From assembly GCF_002855495.1 (NCBI RefSeq), contig NZ_PKRO01000034.1, positions 1-33,485 on the forward strand: 33,485 nt of DNA, in the 5' to 3' direction. The notes under the pieces were generated by a model. That model ran no database searches. It had not been told where the DNA came from and saw only the letters and a program-made list of their open reading frames with translations. How positions within the stretch are numbered: the first letter of the stretch is position 1; each line of letters opens with the position of its first letter. This stretch comes from Porphyrobacter sp. TH134. Lineage in GTDB: Bacteria > Pseudomonadota > Alphaproteobacteria > Sphingomonadales > Sphingomonadaceae. A program made the position numbers and the translations under genes. Below are positions 7,613-15,543 of the stretch, piece by piece.

Positions 7613-10082
7613 TGTGACCGCGCCCGCTGCGGCCCCAGCATCGCTTCCGCCGGACATCGCCGCCTGGTTCGCGGGGCGCGGCTGGCGGGTGCGGCGGCAT
7701 CAGTGGGCAATGCTGGAGCAGGCGCGTGCAGGCCGCCACGCCTTGCTGGTGGCCGATACCGGCGCGGGCAAGACGCTGGCGGGGTTTCTACCGACGCTGT
7801 GCGACTTCGCGCCCTCCGGCGCCGCGCTGCCGCCTGATGGGCTGCACACCCTCTACGTCTCGCCCCTGAAGGCGCTGGCGCAGGATGTGAAGCGCAACCT
7901 GCTGACGCCTATTGAAGAAATCGGCCTGCCGATCCGGGTCGAGACCCGCAGCGGTGATACCCCGTCCGACCGCAAGAAGCGCCAGCGCGAGCGCCCGCCG
8001 CACATCCTGCTGACCACGCCGGAAAGCCTGTCGCTGCTGCTGTCCTATCCCGAAAGCGCCGATCTGTTCGCGGGGCTGCGCCGCATCGTGATCGACGAGG
8101 TGCACGCCTTCGCCACCGACAAACGCGGCGATCTGCTGGCGCTGAGCCTCGCGCGGCTCCACGCGCTGGCGCCGCACGCCCAGCGGGTGGCGCTGTCGGC
8201 AACGCTTGCCAATCCGCGCGATTTTCAGGAGTGGCTTGCGCCCCAAGGCGGGGACGAGATCGCCGCCGCCGCGCTGGTGCTGGGCGAGGAGGGGGCCGAT
8301 CCCGAGGTCGAAATCCTGCTCCCCATCGAAGAGCGCGTGCCGTGGGGCGGCCATGCCGGGCGCTGGGCGGTGCCGCAACTGATGCAGGCGATCACCGCCA
8401 ACCGCACCACGCTGGTCTTCACCAACACGCGCTTTCTGGCCGAGTTCATCTTCCAGTGCCTGTGGGAGGAAAACGCGGATCACCTGCCCATCGGCATCCA
8501 CCACGGCAGCCTGTCGGTCGAAGCGCGCCGCAAGGTCGAGGAGGCCATGGCGCGGGGGGAATTGCGCGCGCTGGTGTGCACCGCCAGTCTCGATCTGGGG
8601 ATCGACTGGGGTGACATTGATCTGGTGGTGCAGATGGGCGCACCCAAAGGCAGCTCGCGGCTGCTCCAGCGGATCGGGCGGGCCGGCCACCGGCTCGACA
8701 CGCCGAGCCGCGCGGTGCTGGTGCCGGGCAACCGGTTCGAGTTTCTTGAAGCGATTGCCGCCAAGCAAGCGGTCGATGAAGGCCAGCGTGATGGGGAGGC
8801 ATTCCGGCCCGGCAGTCTCGATGTGCTCGCCCAGCATGTGATGGCCTGCGCCTGCGCGGGGCCGTTCCACGAGGATGCGCTGCTGACCGAGATCAGGAGC
8901 GCGCTGGCCTATAGCTGGGTGGACGAGGCGACCATTCAGCGGGTTCTGAGCTTTGTATCGAACGGCGGCTATGCGCTCAAAGCCTATGACCGGTTCCAGC
9001 GGATTGTGCGCGGCAAGGATGGCGTGTGGCGCCTCTCACACCCCAATCAGGCGCAGCGCCACCGGATGAATGCCGGGATCATCGTCGATTCCGAAATGCT
9101 CAATGTCCGCTTCAAGAACGGCCGCAGCCTCGGCAAGGTGGAGGAGCGCTTCGCCGCCCAGCTTTCGCCCGGCGATACCTTTTTCTTTGCGGGTATGAGC
9201 CTTGAGGTGGAAGGCGTGAAGGATATGGACGTGACTGTCCGTGCCGCCAAGAAAAGCGCCACCATTCCCAGCTATGGCGGGCTGCGCCTGCCGCTGACCA
9301 CCCACCTTGCGACGCGGGTGCAGGGGCTGCTGGCGGACAGGGCAGGGTGGGGGCTGTTCCCCGATGATGTGCGCGAATGGCTGGAGATGCAGGACTACCG
9401 CAGCCGCCTGCCTGCGCCGGGCGAATTGCTGGTCGAAAGCTTCCCGCATGGGGGCAAGCATTACACCACCTATTATACCTTCGAAGGCTGGAACGCGAAC
9501 CAGAGCCTGGGGATGCTTATCACCCGGCGGATGGAGGATCGGGGCCTGCTGCCGGGCGGATTTGTGGCGAACGATTACTGTCTGGCGGTGTGGGGGCTGA
9601 AGCCTGTCACCGATCCCGTTCCGCTGCTGTCGCCCGATATCCTGACCGACGAGTTTGTGGAGTGGGTGACCGAAAGCCACCTGCTGCGCCGCGCGTTCCG
9701 CGAGGTGGCGGTGATCTCCGGCCTCGTCGAGCGCCAGCATCCGGGGCAGAAGAAGACCGGCAAGCAGGTCACGTTTTCGACCGATCTGATTTACGATGTG
9801 CTCAAGAAATACGAGCCCGATCACGTGCTGCTGGAAGCCGCCTGGGCCGATGCGCGGGCGCGGATGACGGATGTGGGGCGACTGGCCGACCTGCTCGAAC
9901 GGTCGGAGCGCGAACTGGTGCATGTGACGCTTGACCGGGTATCGCCGCTGGCGGTGCCGGTGATGACGATGATCGGGCGCGAGGCGGTGCCGCAAGGCGC
10001 GGTGGATGATGAATTGTTGCTGGAGGCCGAGGGGCTGATCGCTGCCGCGATGCGCCCGGACCCGCCGCTGGAAGGTGACTGA
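7572..10082 (+). CDS. Ligase-associated DEXH-box helicase (Lhr-like)
   Basis: About 836 residues of a superfamily 2 DNA helicase in the short Lhr branch that is normally encoded with an ATP-dependent DNA ligase and a nuclease and is thought to act in DNA repair. Numbered from ATG 7572: Walker A ADTGAGKT (61-68), Walker B DEVH (175-178), SAT (209-211), and motif VI QRIGRAGHR (366-374), followed by the long Lhr C-terminal region. Start candidates are TTG 7548, ATG 7572 and GTG 7614; the last lies one base after the preceding stop. None has a strong ribosome site. The usual partners (ligase, exonuclease, PdeM-like phosphoesterase) are not adjacent on either side. The gene is convergent with the exbD end, with the parS-like site and a terminator between them. 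Confidence 0.92.
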   Translation: MRRQKPIRPSTPIDVTAPAAAPASLPPDIAAWFAGRGWRVRRHQWAMLEQARAGRHALLVADTGAGKTLAGFLPTLCDFAPSGAALPPDGLHTLYVSPLKALAQDVKRNLLTPIEEIGLPIRVETRSGDTPSDRKKRQRERPPHILLTTPESLSLLLSYPESADLFAGLRRIVIDEVHAFATDKRGDLLALSLARLHALAPHAQRVALSATLANPRDFQEWLAPQGGDEIAAAALVLGEEGADPEVEILLPIEERVPWGGHAGRWAVPQLMQAITANRTTLVFTNTRFLAEFIFQCLWEENADHLPIGIHHGSLSVEARRKVEEAMARGELRALVCTASLDLGIDWGDIDLVVQMGAPKGSSRLLQRIGRAGHRLDTPSRAVLVPGNRFEFLEAIAAKQAVDEGQRDGEAFRPGSLDVLAQHVMACACAGPFHEDALLTEIRSALAYSWVDEATIQRVLSFVSNGGYALKAYDRFQRIVRGKDGVWRLSHPNQAQRHRMNAGIIVDSEMLNVRFKNGRSLGKVEERFAAQLSPGDTFFFAGMSLEVEGVKDMDVTVRAAKKSATIPSYGGLRLPLTTHLATRVQGLLADRAGWGLFPDDVREWLEMQDYRSRLPAPGELLVESFPHGGKHYTTYYTFEGWNANQSLGMLITRRMEDRGLLPGGFVANDYCLAVWGLKPVTDPVPLLSPDILTDEFVEWVTESHLLRRAFREVAVISGLVERQHPGQKKTGKQVTFSTDLIYDVLKKYEPDHVLLEAAWADARARMTDVGRLADLLERSERELVHVTLDRVSPLAVPVMTMIGREAVPQGAVDDELLLEAEGLIAAAMRPDPPLEGD

Positions 10083-10100
10083 CGGGCGTGATGTTCCCCG

Positions 10101-10120
10101 AATGTTTCACGTGAAACATT
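10101..10120. promoter_or_regulatory. Perfect palindromic parS-like site (ParB binding)
   Basis: The core TGTTTCACGTGAAACA (10103-10118) is identical to the classical bacterial chromosomal parS consensus, and the palindrome extends perfectly to 20 bp with the flanking AA/TT. It sits in the 155-bp gap between two converging genes, a usual position for parS because it is not crossed by coding sequence. ParB bound here would load partition complexes on the chromosome, and MipZ, encoded about 5 kb away, is recruited by ParB. This suggests the region is near the replication origin. Confidence 0.88.
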
Positions 10121-10144
10121 GGCGGGCGCTGGCTTTGCCCAAAC

Positions 10145-10176
10145 AAAAAGGGCGCCGCGAAACCTCGCAGCGCCCT
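10145..10176 (-). terminator. Intrinsic terminator of the tonB-exb operon
   Basis: On the minus strand AGGGCG-C/T-GCG pairs across a short AGGTTT-type loop (stem arms 10149-10158 and 10168-10176, one mismatch or bulge) and is followed by TTTTTGTTT. It lies about 60 bp beyond the last exbD stop, which fits termination of that operon. Read on the plus strand it lacks a T run. Confidence 0.75.
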
Positions 10177-10237
10177 GTCTGAAACGATCCGGGCCGGGTC
10201 TGGAAGCGCCTAAGGCACCCCTAGAGCCGGCCTGACA

Positions 10238-10669
10238 TCACTTGGCAAACTCACGATACTTGTCGTTGCCGACGAAACCGAACTTGGTGACGCCCGATGC
10301 CTTGATGTCCTGCAACACCTTGGCCGACAGGTCATAGCTGGCCAGGGCTTCCGGTTCGAACTGGAGTTCCGGCTCAACCGCCATCTGGGTGGTCTGCTGC
10401 AAGGTCTGCACCAGCTGGCCTTCGCTGATCGCGGTGCCATTCCACAGGATCTGGTCGTTCGGGGTCAGAACCAGCTTGTTCTTCACCGGATCGATCGGCG
10501 GCGGCGTATCGTTCGGCTGCGGCTGCGGAAGATCGATATCGATCGAGTGCGTTGCGACCGGGATGGTGATGATGAACATGATCAGCAGAACGAGCAAAAC
10601 GTCGATCAGCGGAGTCATGTTCATTTCCATCATCGGCTCGCCGTCAAGCTTGCCTCCAGACATACCCAT
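10238..10669 (-). CDS. exbD: ExbD/TolR-type biopolymer transport protein (second copy)
   Basis: 143 residues with an N-terminal cytoplasmic tail, one membrane helix carrying the essential Asp in the motif TPLIDVLLVLLIMF, and a periplasmic domain rich in Pro/Gln. It forms the proton-motive-force channel with ExbB and energises TonB. ATG 10669 is preceded on the minus strand by AAGGAG at ideal spacing. It follows another ExbD by 30 nt, giving the two-ExbD arrangement seen in Xanthomonas, Caulobacter and sphingomonads. In Xanthomonas the second copy has a specialised role; whether that holds here is unknown. Confidence 0.93.
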   Translation of the reverse strand: MGMSGGKLDGEPMMEMNMTPLIDVLLVLLIMFIITIPVATHSIDIDLPQPQPNDTPPPIDPVKNKLVLTPNDQILWNGTAISEGQLVQTLQQTTQMAVEPELQFEPEALASYDLSAKVLQDIKASGVTKFGFVGNDKYREFAK

Positions 10670-10699
10670 GTCAGTTACTCCTTAAGTTTGCTTGGACGA

Positions 10700-11230
10700 T
10701 CAGCCGTTCGGGTCGACCGGGTTCGAAATGAACCCGACGATCGGATAGCCTGCCATCTGGATGTTGTAGATCGAGCCTGCCACGCACTTCCACGGGGCGT
10801 TGACGTCGCCGCGGATATGGACCTGCGGTACCTTCTCCGGATCGGTCATCAGCGCTTCGGCGCCGCCAGCGCGCTTGACGATGGCATCGAGGCGGTCGAA
10901 CGCCATCTTCTGCAGTTCATCAGACGACACCGGGGTGACGTTGTTGAAGTAGACCCGGCATTCGCCATTGCGCGACGCGCCGGCAAAGCCCGGATCCCCG
11001 GCGCTGCGCCCCGCATCATCAGTGGTGCTGACGGTCAGCAGCAGGTTTTCGACCTTGTTCTTGGACTCGATCGATTCAAACACCGGGATCTCCAGCTTTT
11101 CGATCGTCTGGATCGCCACCGGAACCGCGATGAGGAAGATGATCAGGAGCACCAGCATCACGTCCACCAACGGCGTGGTGTTGATGTCGGACATGGGGGT
11201 ATCGACCCCGCCTCCCGTAGAAATCGCCAT
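10700..11230 (-). CDS. exbD: ExbD/TolR-type biopolymer transport protein (first copy)
   Basis: 176 residues with the same architecture: a short tail MAISTGGG, then SDINTTPLVDVMLVLLIIF with the channel Asp, then a larger periplasmic domain than its downstream paralog. It contains two Cys (in NGECRVYF and APWKCVAG) that could form a disulfide in the periplasm. ATG 11230 has an AGGA about 10 nt upstream. It is separated from exbB by 129 bp containing a strong hairpin, unusually long for this operon. Confidence 0.93.
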   Translation of the reverse strand: MAISTGGGVDTPMSDINTTPLVDVMLVLLIIFLIAVPVAIQTIEKLEIPVFESIESKNKVENLLLTVSTTDDAGRSAGDPGFAGASRNGECRVYFNNVTPVSSDELQKMAFDRLDAIVKRAGGAEALMTDPEKVPQVHIRGDVNAPWKCVAGSIYNIQMAGYPIVGFISNPVDPNG

Positions 11231-11307
11231 TGTGAATTCCTAGCCTGTCAAAACATTGACTTGTTGTGCCTGCCCGGTGGCATCGCCGTGGGGGCGGCTG
11301 GCCGGGC

Positions 11308-11343
11308 AGCGGCGGGATCAGCCCGAGGGATGATCCCGCCGCT
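11308..11343 (-). repeat. 13-bp perfect inverted repeat between exbB and exbD
   Basis: AGCGGCGGGATCA (11308-11320) and its exact complement (11331-11343) flank a 10-nt loop. On the transcribed strand no T run follows, so it is not a standard terminator. A second shorter pair (11270-11277 with 11302-11309) lies just downstream in the message. It could stabilise or process the upstream exbB transcript, or partially terminate transcription. Confidence 0.7.
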
Positions 11344-11359
11344 TACGCGGCTATGGCAA

Positions 11360-12133
11360 TCAGGCCTTGGCGGCCGGAGCAGCAGCCGGCTTGGCAGCAG
11401 GCTTCGCGGCAGTCGGAGCCGCCTGAACCACCGGCTTCACGGCGCCGTTCGAGTTCATGTAGGCCAGCAGATCGGTCGAGAAGGTGCTGAGCATTGCGGC
11501 GATCTTGCGGTTGCGCGACTGGAGCCAGTTGAACGCGAACACGGCAGGCACAGCGACCAGCAGGCCGATGGCGGTCATGATCAGCGCTTCACCGACGGGG
11601 CCGGCGACCTTGTCGATCGAGGCGTTACCGGCGATGCCGATGTTGATGAGCGCGCGGTAGATCCCGATCACGGTGCCGAGCAGACCAACGAACGGCGCGG
11701 TCGCACCCACGGTGGCGAGGAACGGCAGGCCGCCCGACAGCACGGCGTTGATCGAATCTTCCGAACGCTGGAGCGAACCGTGCATGTAGTCGTGCGATTC
11801 GAGCGCATCGACCATCTTGCCGTGCTCGTCCTGCGCCTTCACGGCGTCGTCGGCGAGCTGGCGCCACGGGCCGTCCTTGTCCAGCTTGGTCGCGCCTTCC
11901 TTGAGGCTCGACGCGCGCCAGAACTGGGTCTGCACGGCGTTGTACTGCTTCATCACCTTGTTCTGTTCGAACAGCTTGGTGAACATGATGTAGAACGAAC
12001 CGACCGACATGATGATCATGATGGCAAGGATCGACCAGGCGACAGGGCCGCCTTCGCGCATGGCTTCAACGAAACCGAACTTGCTTTCGGGGGCGGCTTC
12101 GCCAGCTGCGGCGGCGAGAAGGTAAAGGTTCAT
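11360..12133 (-). CDS. exbB: ExbB/TolQ/MotA-family proton channel protein
   Basis: 257 residues from ATG 12133, chosen because AAGGA lies about 9 nt upstream; a longer in-frame reading to 12178 lacks this. Three hydrophobic segments are visible: near residues 30-52 (VAWSILAIMIIMSVGSFYIM), near 140-160 (LPFLATVGATAPFVGLLGTV) and near 175-200 (ALIMTAIGLLVAVPAVFAF). The TAPFVGLLGTVIGI block is the ExbB/TolQ signature. The C-terminus is an Ala/Pro/Lys-rich tail, low complexity and probably cytoplasmic. With the ExbD proteins it couples inner-membrane proton flow to TonB. Confidence 0.94.
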   Translation of the reverse strand: MNLYLLAAAAGEAAPESKFGFVEAMREGGPVAWSILAIMIIMSVGSFYIMFTKLFEQNKVMKQYNAVQTQFWRASSLKEGATKLDKDGPWRQLADDAVKAQDEHGKMVDALESHDYMHGSLQRSEDSINAVLSGGLPFLATVGATAPFVGLLGTVIGIYRALINIGIAGNASIDKVAGPVGEALIMTAIGLLVAVPAVFAFNWLQSRNRKIAAMLSTFSTDLLAYMNSNGAVKPVVQAAPTAAKPAAKPAAAPAAKA

Positions 12134-12205
12134 TGCGAGAGTCCTTTTGATAGAATTGTCCGAGGGGCCAGCGGGCAATTTTCATTGCACCGCTGTCTCG
12201 TAAGA

Positions 12206-12889
12206 TCAGTTCAGCTTGTAGGTAATGCGGGTAGACCAGCTGGCACTGATCGGGTTGCCGTCAGCATCAAGCGCGGGGTCAAACCGGCCGTAACGTTCCA
12301 GATCCTTGCACGCGGCCTGATCCAGAATGTCCGAACCGCTCGAACCGGTCACCGAACAACCGGTGGCCTTGCCATCGGGGGTCACAGTGACGCGAACGCC
12401 AACCGTGCCTTCGATTTCTTCCTGCGCAGCGCGGCGAGGATAGTTTTCCTGGATGCGAGCAGCCCAGCTCCGCTGGTTCTTCGGCTGGACACCGCGAGCC
12501 TTCGACACACGCGGCGGCTCGGGCGGACCCGGAGGCGCGGACGGAGCCGTGCTCGGACGGGTGAACGTCGGTGCGGGCGGCGGCGGGTCCTGACGGGTTT
12601 CCATCTGCGGCGGATTCGGCGCGATGTTGAACGGCGGCGGCGGCGCAACCGGCGGCGGCGGCGACGTCGGCTCCGGCATATCTTCCGGCGGCGGCGGCGG
12701 CTCCTCTTCGGGTGGCGGCGGCTCTTCCTCGACGTTCACGGTCGTTACGCGTTCGACCATCTCCTTGACGGCGTCGACGGCAAGAAAGATGACCATTCCC
12801 GCCCCGACAGCACCGACGATCGACAGCGCGATAATCAATGCGACAAGCTTGGGGCCGGTCAACCCTTGTTGTTGGCTAGCGTAGGACAT
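12206..12889 (-). CDS. tonB: TonB energy transducer
   Basis: 227 residues from ATG 12889. A single membrane anchor lies at about 15-42. It is followed by an acidic Pro/Glu-rich stretch with repeated EEEPPPP, then Pro-rich periplasmic sequence to about 125, then a C-terminal TonB domain with NYPRRAAQEEIEGTVGVRVTV and a CSVTGSSG core. It spans the periplasm and transmits energy to outer-membrane TonB-dependent receptors such as the one at the right end of this window. The minus-strand order is tonB-exbB-exbD-exbD with a 72-bp tonB-exbB gap. Confidence 0.94.
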   Translation of the reverse strand: MSYASQQQGLTGPKLVALIIALSIVGAVGAGMVIFLAVDAVKEMVERVTTVNVEEEPPPPEEEPPPPPEDMPEPTSPPPPVAPPPPFNIAPNPPQMETRQDPPPPAPTFTRPSTAPSAPPGPPEPPRVSKARGVQPKNQRSWAARIQENYPRRAAQEEIEGTVGVRVTVTPDGKATGCSVTGSSGSDILDQAACKDLERYGRFDPALDADGNPISASWSTRITYKLN

Positions 12890-12998
12890 CCAGCGCTTTC
12901 TCTCCAAATACTCGCCAATCCTAAGATCGGCACACTCCCCGCGCCCCAGCCCAGCAGGCTGGAGAACGGATCCCGGTCATTTCGGCCCTCCCACGCCG

Positions 12999-13024
12999 GG
13001 AACCAAGGCCCCGGACAACGCGTT
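12999..13024 (+). promoter_or_regulatory. Possible EcfG-type (general stress) promoter
   Basis: GGAAC at 12999-13003 and CGTT at 13021-13024 are separated by 17 bp, matching the alphaproteobacterial sigma-EcfG consensus GGAAC-N16-17-CGTT. It points toward the gene at 13281, leaving a long leader of about 250 nt. Apart from this and the TTAA site at 13267, nothing else is recognised in the 390-bp gap 12890-13280, which must also contain the tonB promoter. Confidence 0.35.
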
Positions 13025-13266
13025 AAGCGGCGCCCAAACCTTGCCCGGCTGGCACGTTTTGAATGCTCCCATCCAGAACGCAACCTGAACTGTCAGCGCG
13101 GTAATGTCCCCAGTCCCGCGCAGTCAGCCTCAGGGCTTTAACGGGCAACCCTTAGCCGATCAAACCCTTTTGCGGTTCAGCGTCAATTCACTGCGAGCCA
13201 TGTGCAACAAGGCTTGCTAAACCGGTAAGGCAGGTCTGGTGAACAAGCGCGCGGCGCGGTGACAAG

Positions 13267-13281
13267 TTAAGGATGAATTAA
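13267..13281 (+). promoter_or_regulatory. CtrA-like TTAA-N7-TTAA motif overlapping a start codon
   Basis: TTAA (13267-13270), seven bases GGATGAA, then TTAA (13278-13281), whose last A is the first base of the ATG of the next gene. This matches the CtrA full-site spacing. The Shine-Dalgarno AAGGA lies inside it, so the resemblance may be accidental. Confidence 0.3.
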
Positions 13282-14147
13282 TGCCGTTTTTCAATCCTCT
13301 GAAGGTGTCGATGATAGCGCTCGCAGGACTGGTTCTGGTGCCCGGCGCAGGCCATGCGCAAACGGTTGCACCGGCCATGGCCACGGCCGCTGATGGGCCG
13401 ACCTATGCCGATCTGGCGACGCTTTCGGATGCTTCTGAACTGGTGGTGCGGGTCCAGATTCGCCGTCAGACCGTGTTGAAGCCCGATCGCGCGCCGGGTC
13501 TGGCGGCAGGATTCGCGCGGCTTTACATCGAGGCCGATACCACGGCGCTGATTGCCGGACGCAGTGGTGTCGGCGCGGCGCTGACCTATCTTGCCGACGT
13601 TCCGCTGGATGCCCGCGGCAAGGTGCCCAAGCTGAAAAAGCGGGAATTCCTGCTGTTTGCGCGCCCCGTGGCGGGCCGGCCGGGTGAGGTTCAACTGGTC
13701 TCTCCGGCGGCGCAGCTGGCTTACACCCCTGAGCTTGAAGCGCGCCTGCGGCCGATCCTGACCGAGCTCTATGCCGCCGAGGGCGCGGCCCCGCGCATCA
13801 CCGGGATTGGCGATGCGCTGGCGGTGCAAGGCACCTTGACGGGCGAATCGGAAACCCAGATTTTTCTGACAACCGAAAACCGCTCGCCCGTCTCGATCAC
13901 GGTGCTGCGCCGCCCCGGCCAGCGTCCGCAATGGGGCGTTTCGTGGGGCGAGATCATCGATTCGGCGGCGCGCCCGCCGGTGGCTGAAACCCTGCGCTGG
14001 TATCGCCTGGCCTGTTCGCTTCCGGCGCAGTTGCCATCGGGCGCCAACCTTGCCCGCGAGCCTGAGGCGCGGCGGCTGGCGGCGGGCGATTACGCCTTCG
14101 TGCGTGAGGCGCTGGGGCCATGCGAGCGCCGGATCACGCGCGGCTGA
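13281..14147 (+). CDS. Secreted protein of unknown function
   Basis: 288 residues with a Sec signal peptide (hydrophobic MIALAGLVLVPGAGHA, cleavage after about residue 26). The mature chain begins with a YADLATLSDASELVVRVQIRRQ segment and has mixed alpha/beta character; near its end are two Cys (RLACSLP and LGPCERR) that could pair in the periplasm. I do not recognise a characterised family; similar proteins appear to be common in sphingomonads. ATG 13281 has AAGGA upstream. It lies upstream of hom in the same direction with a 72-bp gap, which may reflect co-transcription but says nothing about function. Confidence 0.75.
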   Translation: MPFFNPLKVSMIALAGLVLVPGAGHAQTVAPAMATAADGPTYADLATLSDASELVVRVQIRRQTVLKPDRAPGLAAGFARLYIEADTTALIAGRSGVGAALTYLADVPLDARGKVPKLKKREFLLFARPVAGRPGEVQLVSPAAQLAYTPELEARLRPILTELYAAEGAAPRITGIGDALAVQGTLTGESETQIFLTTENRSPVSITVLRRPGQRPQWGVSWGEIIDSAARPPVAETLRWYRLACSLPAQLPSGANLAREPEARRLAAGDYAFVREALGPCERRITRG

Positions 14148-14219
14148 CCTTGCGTATCTGCGCTTGACCGCGCGCACCGCACGGTTAATCGCCGGTTCCC
14201 GTCACTGATGGAGGACCGC

Positions 14220-15539
14220 TTGGCCGATACTGCCCCCCAACCGCTTCGTATTGCCATTGCCGGGCTTGGCACGGTGGGCGTGGGCGTTATCCGCTTGCTG
14301 GATACCAACGCCCGGCTGATCGCGGCGCGGGCCGGGCGCGGGATCGAGGTGGTGGCGGTCAGCGCGCGGGATCGCGGCAAGGACCGCGGCGTCGATATTG
14401 CCCGCTTTGCGTGGGAAGACGATATGACCGCGCTCGCGCGGCGCGATGATGTGGACGTGGTGGTGGAACTGGTCGGCGGATCGGATGGCCCCGCGCTCGC
14501 GCTGTCGCGTGCGGCCTTGCAGGCGGGCAAGGGCCTGGTCACCGCCAACAAGGCGATGGTGGCGCATCACGGGCTGGAACTGGCCAAACTGGCCGAGGGG
14601 CAAAACGCCGCGCTCAAGTTTGAAGCGGCCGTCGGCGGCGGGATCCCTGTCATCAAGGGTCTGCGCGAAGGCACCAGCGCCAATGCGCTGACCAAGGTTT
14701 ACGGCATTCTCAACGGCACCTGCAATTACATCCTGTCGGAAATGGAAGCCACCGGCGCGGACTTTGCCGTGGTGCTGGCCGAGGCTCAGCGGCTGGGCTT
14801 TGCCGAGGCTGATCCGGCTTTCGACATCGAGGGCGTGGACGCGGCGCACAAACTGGCAATCCTTGCCGCGATCGGGTTCGGCACGCAGATCGATTTTGCC
14901 GGTGTGCGCGTCAATGGCATCACGCAGGTGCGCGCTGCCGACATCGCGCAGGCCGATGCGCTGGGCTTTGTCATCCGCCTGATCGGTGAGGCCGACGTGG
15001 AAGAGACCGCCGATGGCCCGCGCCTGCTCCAGCGCGTGCGCCCCTGTCTGGTCGCCAAGGGCCATCCGCTGAGCGCCGTCGACGGCCCCACCAACGCTGT
15101 GGTGGCCGAGGGCAATTTTTCCGGCCGCCTGCTGTTCCAAGGCGCGGGCGCGGGCGACGGGCCGACGGCGAGCGCGGTGGCGGCTGATCTCATCGACATC
15201 GCGCGCGACGAAGTGGGCGCGCCGTTCTCGATCCCTAGCGCCCAGCTTGCCGCGATGCCGCCTGCGGAGCCCGGCCACCGGACCGAACGCACCTATATCC
15301 GCTTCATGGTCAAAGACCGTCCCGGCGTGCTCGCCGAAATCACCGCCGCGATGCGCGATGGTGCGGTGTCGATTGAAAGCCTGATCCAGCAGGGCCGGGG
15401 GGCGGACGCGGGCGAGGTGATGGTGGCGATGGTCACGCATGAAGGGCCCGAGGCGCATGTCAGCCGGGCGCTGGCGCTGCTCGAAGGGTCGGAAAGCCTG
15501 ACGGGCGCACCGTTGGTGCTGCCGATCCTGCCGCTGTAA
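14220..15539 (+). CDS. hom: Homoserine dehydrogenase with C-terminal ACT domain
   Basis: Reduces aspartate semialdehyde to homoserine with NAD(P)H, the branch point to threonine and methionine. The start chosen is TTG 14220 because GGAGG lies about 6 nt upstream; ATG 14208 would overlap that ribosome site. Numbered from TTG: nucleotide-binding GLGTVGVG (15-22), TANKAM (108-113, NAD region and Lys), GGGIPV (139-144), GILNGTCNY (162-170), FAEADP...DIEG (194-205) with the catalytic Asp/Lys region following. An ACT domain fills about 355-430, usual for the roughly 440-residue monofunctional enzyme regulated by threonine. Confidence 0.95.
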   Translation: MADTAPQPLRIAIAGLGTVGVGVIRLLDTNARLIAARAGRGIEVVAVSARDRGKDRGVDIARFAWEDDMTALARRDDVDVVVELVGGSDGPALALSRAALQAGKGLVTANKAMVAHHGLELAKLAEGQNAALKFEAAVGGGIPVIKGLREGTSANALTKVYGILNGTCNYILSEMEATGADFAVVLAEAQRLGFAEADPAFDIEGVDAAHKLAILAAIGFGTQIDFAGVRVNGITQVRAADIAQADALGFVIRLIGEADVEETADGPRLLQRVRPCLVAKGHPLSAVDGPTNAVVAEGNFSGRLLFQGAGAGDGPTASAVAADLIDIARDEVGAPFSIPSAQLAAMPPAEPGHRTERTYIRFMVKDRPGVLAEITAAMRDGAVSIESLIQQGRGADAGEVMVAMVTHEGPEAHVSRALALLEGSESLTGAPLVLPILPL

Positions 15540-15543
15540 CGCC

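Noticed and set aside
5600..7657. Long minus-strand open frame (685 codons) opposite the phosphohexomutase and DUF2059 genes
   Set aside because: Composition is His/Arg/Gln-rich with no domain; it mirrors two well-supported genes on the plus strand.
10547..13141. Plus-strand open frame (864 codons) across the tonB-exb operon
   Set aside because: Arg/His/Asp-rich shadow of four recognisable minus-strand genes.
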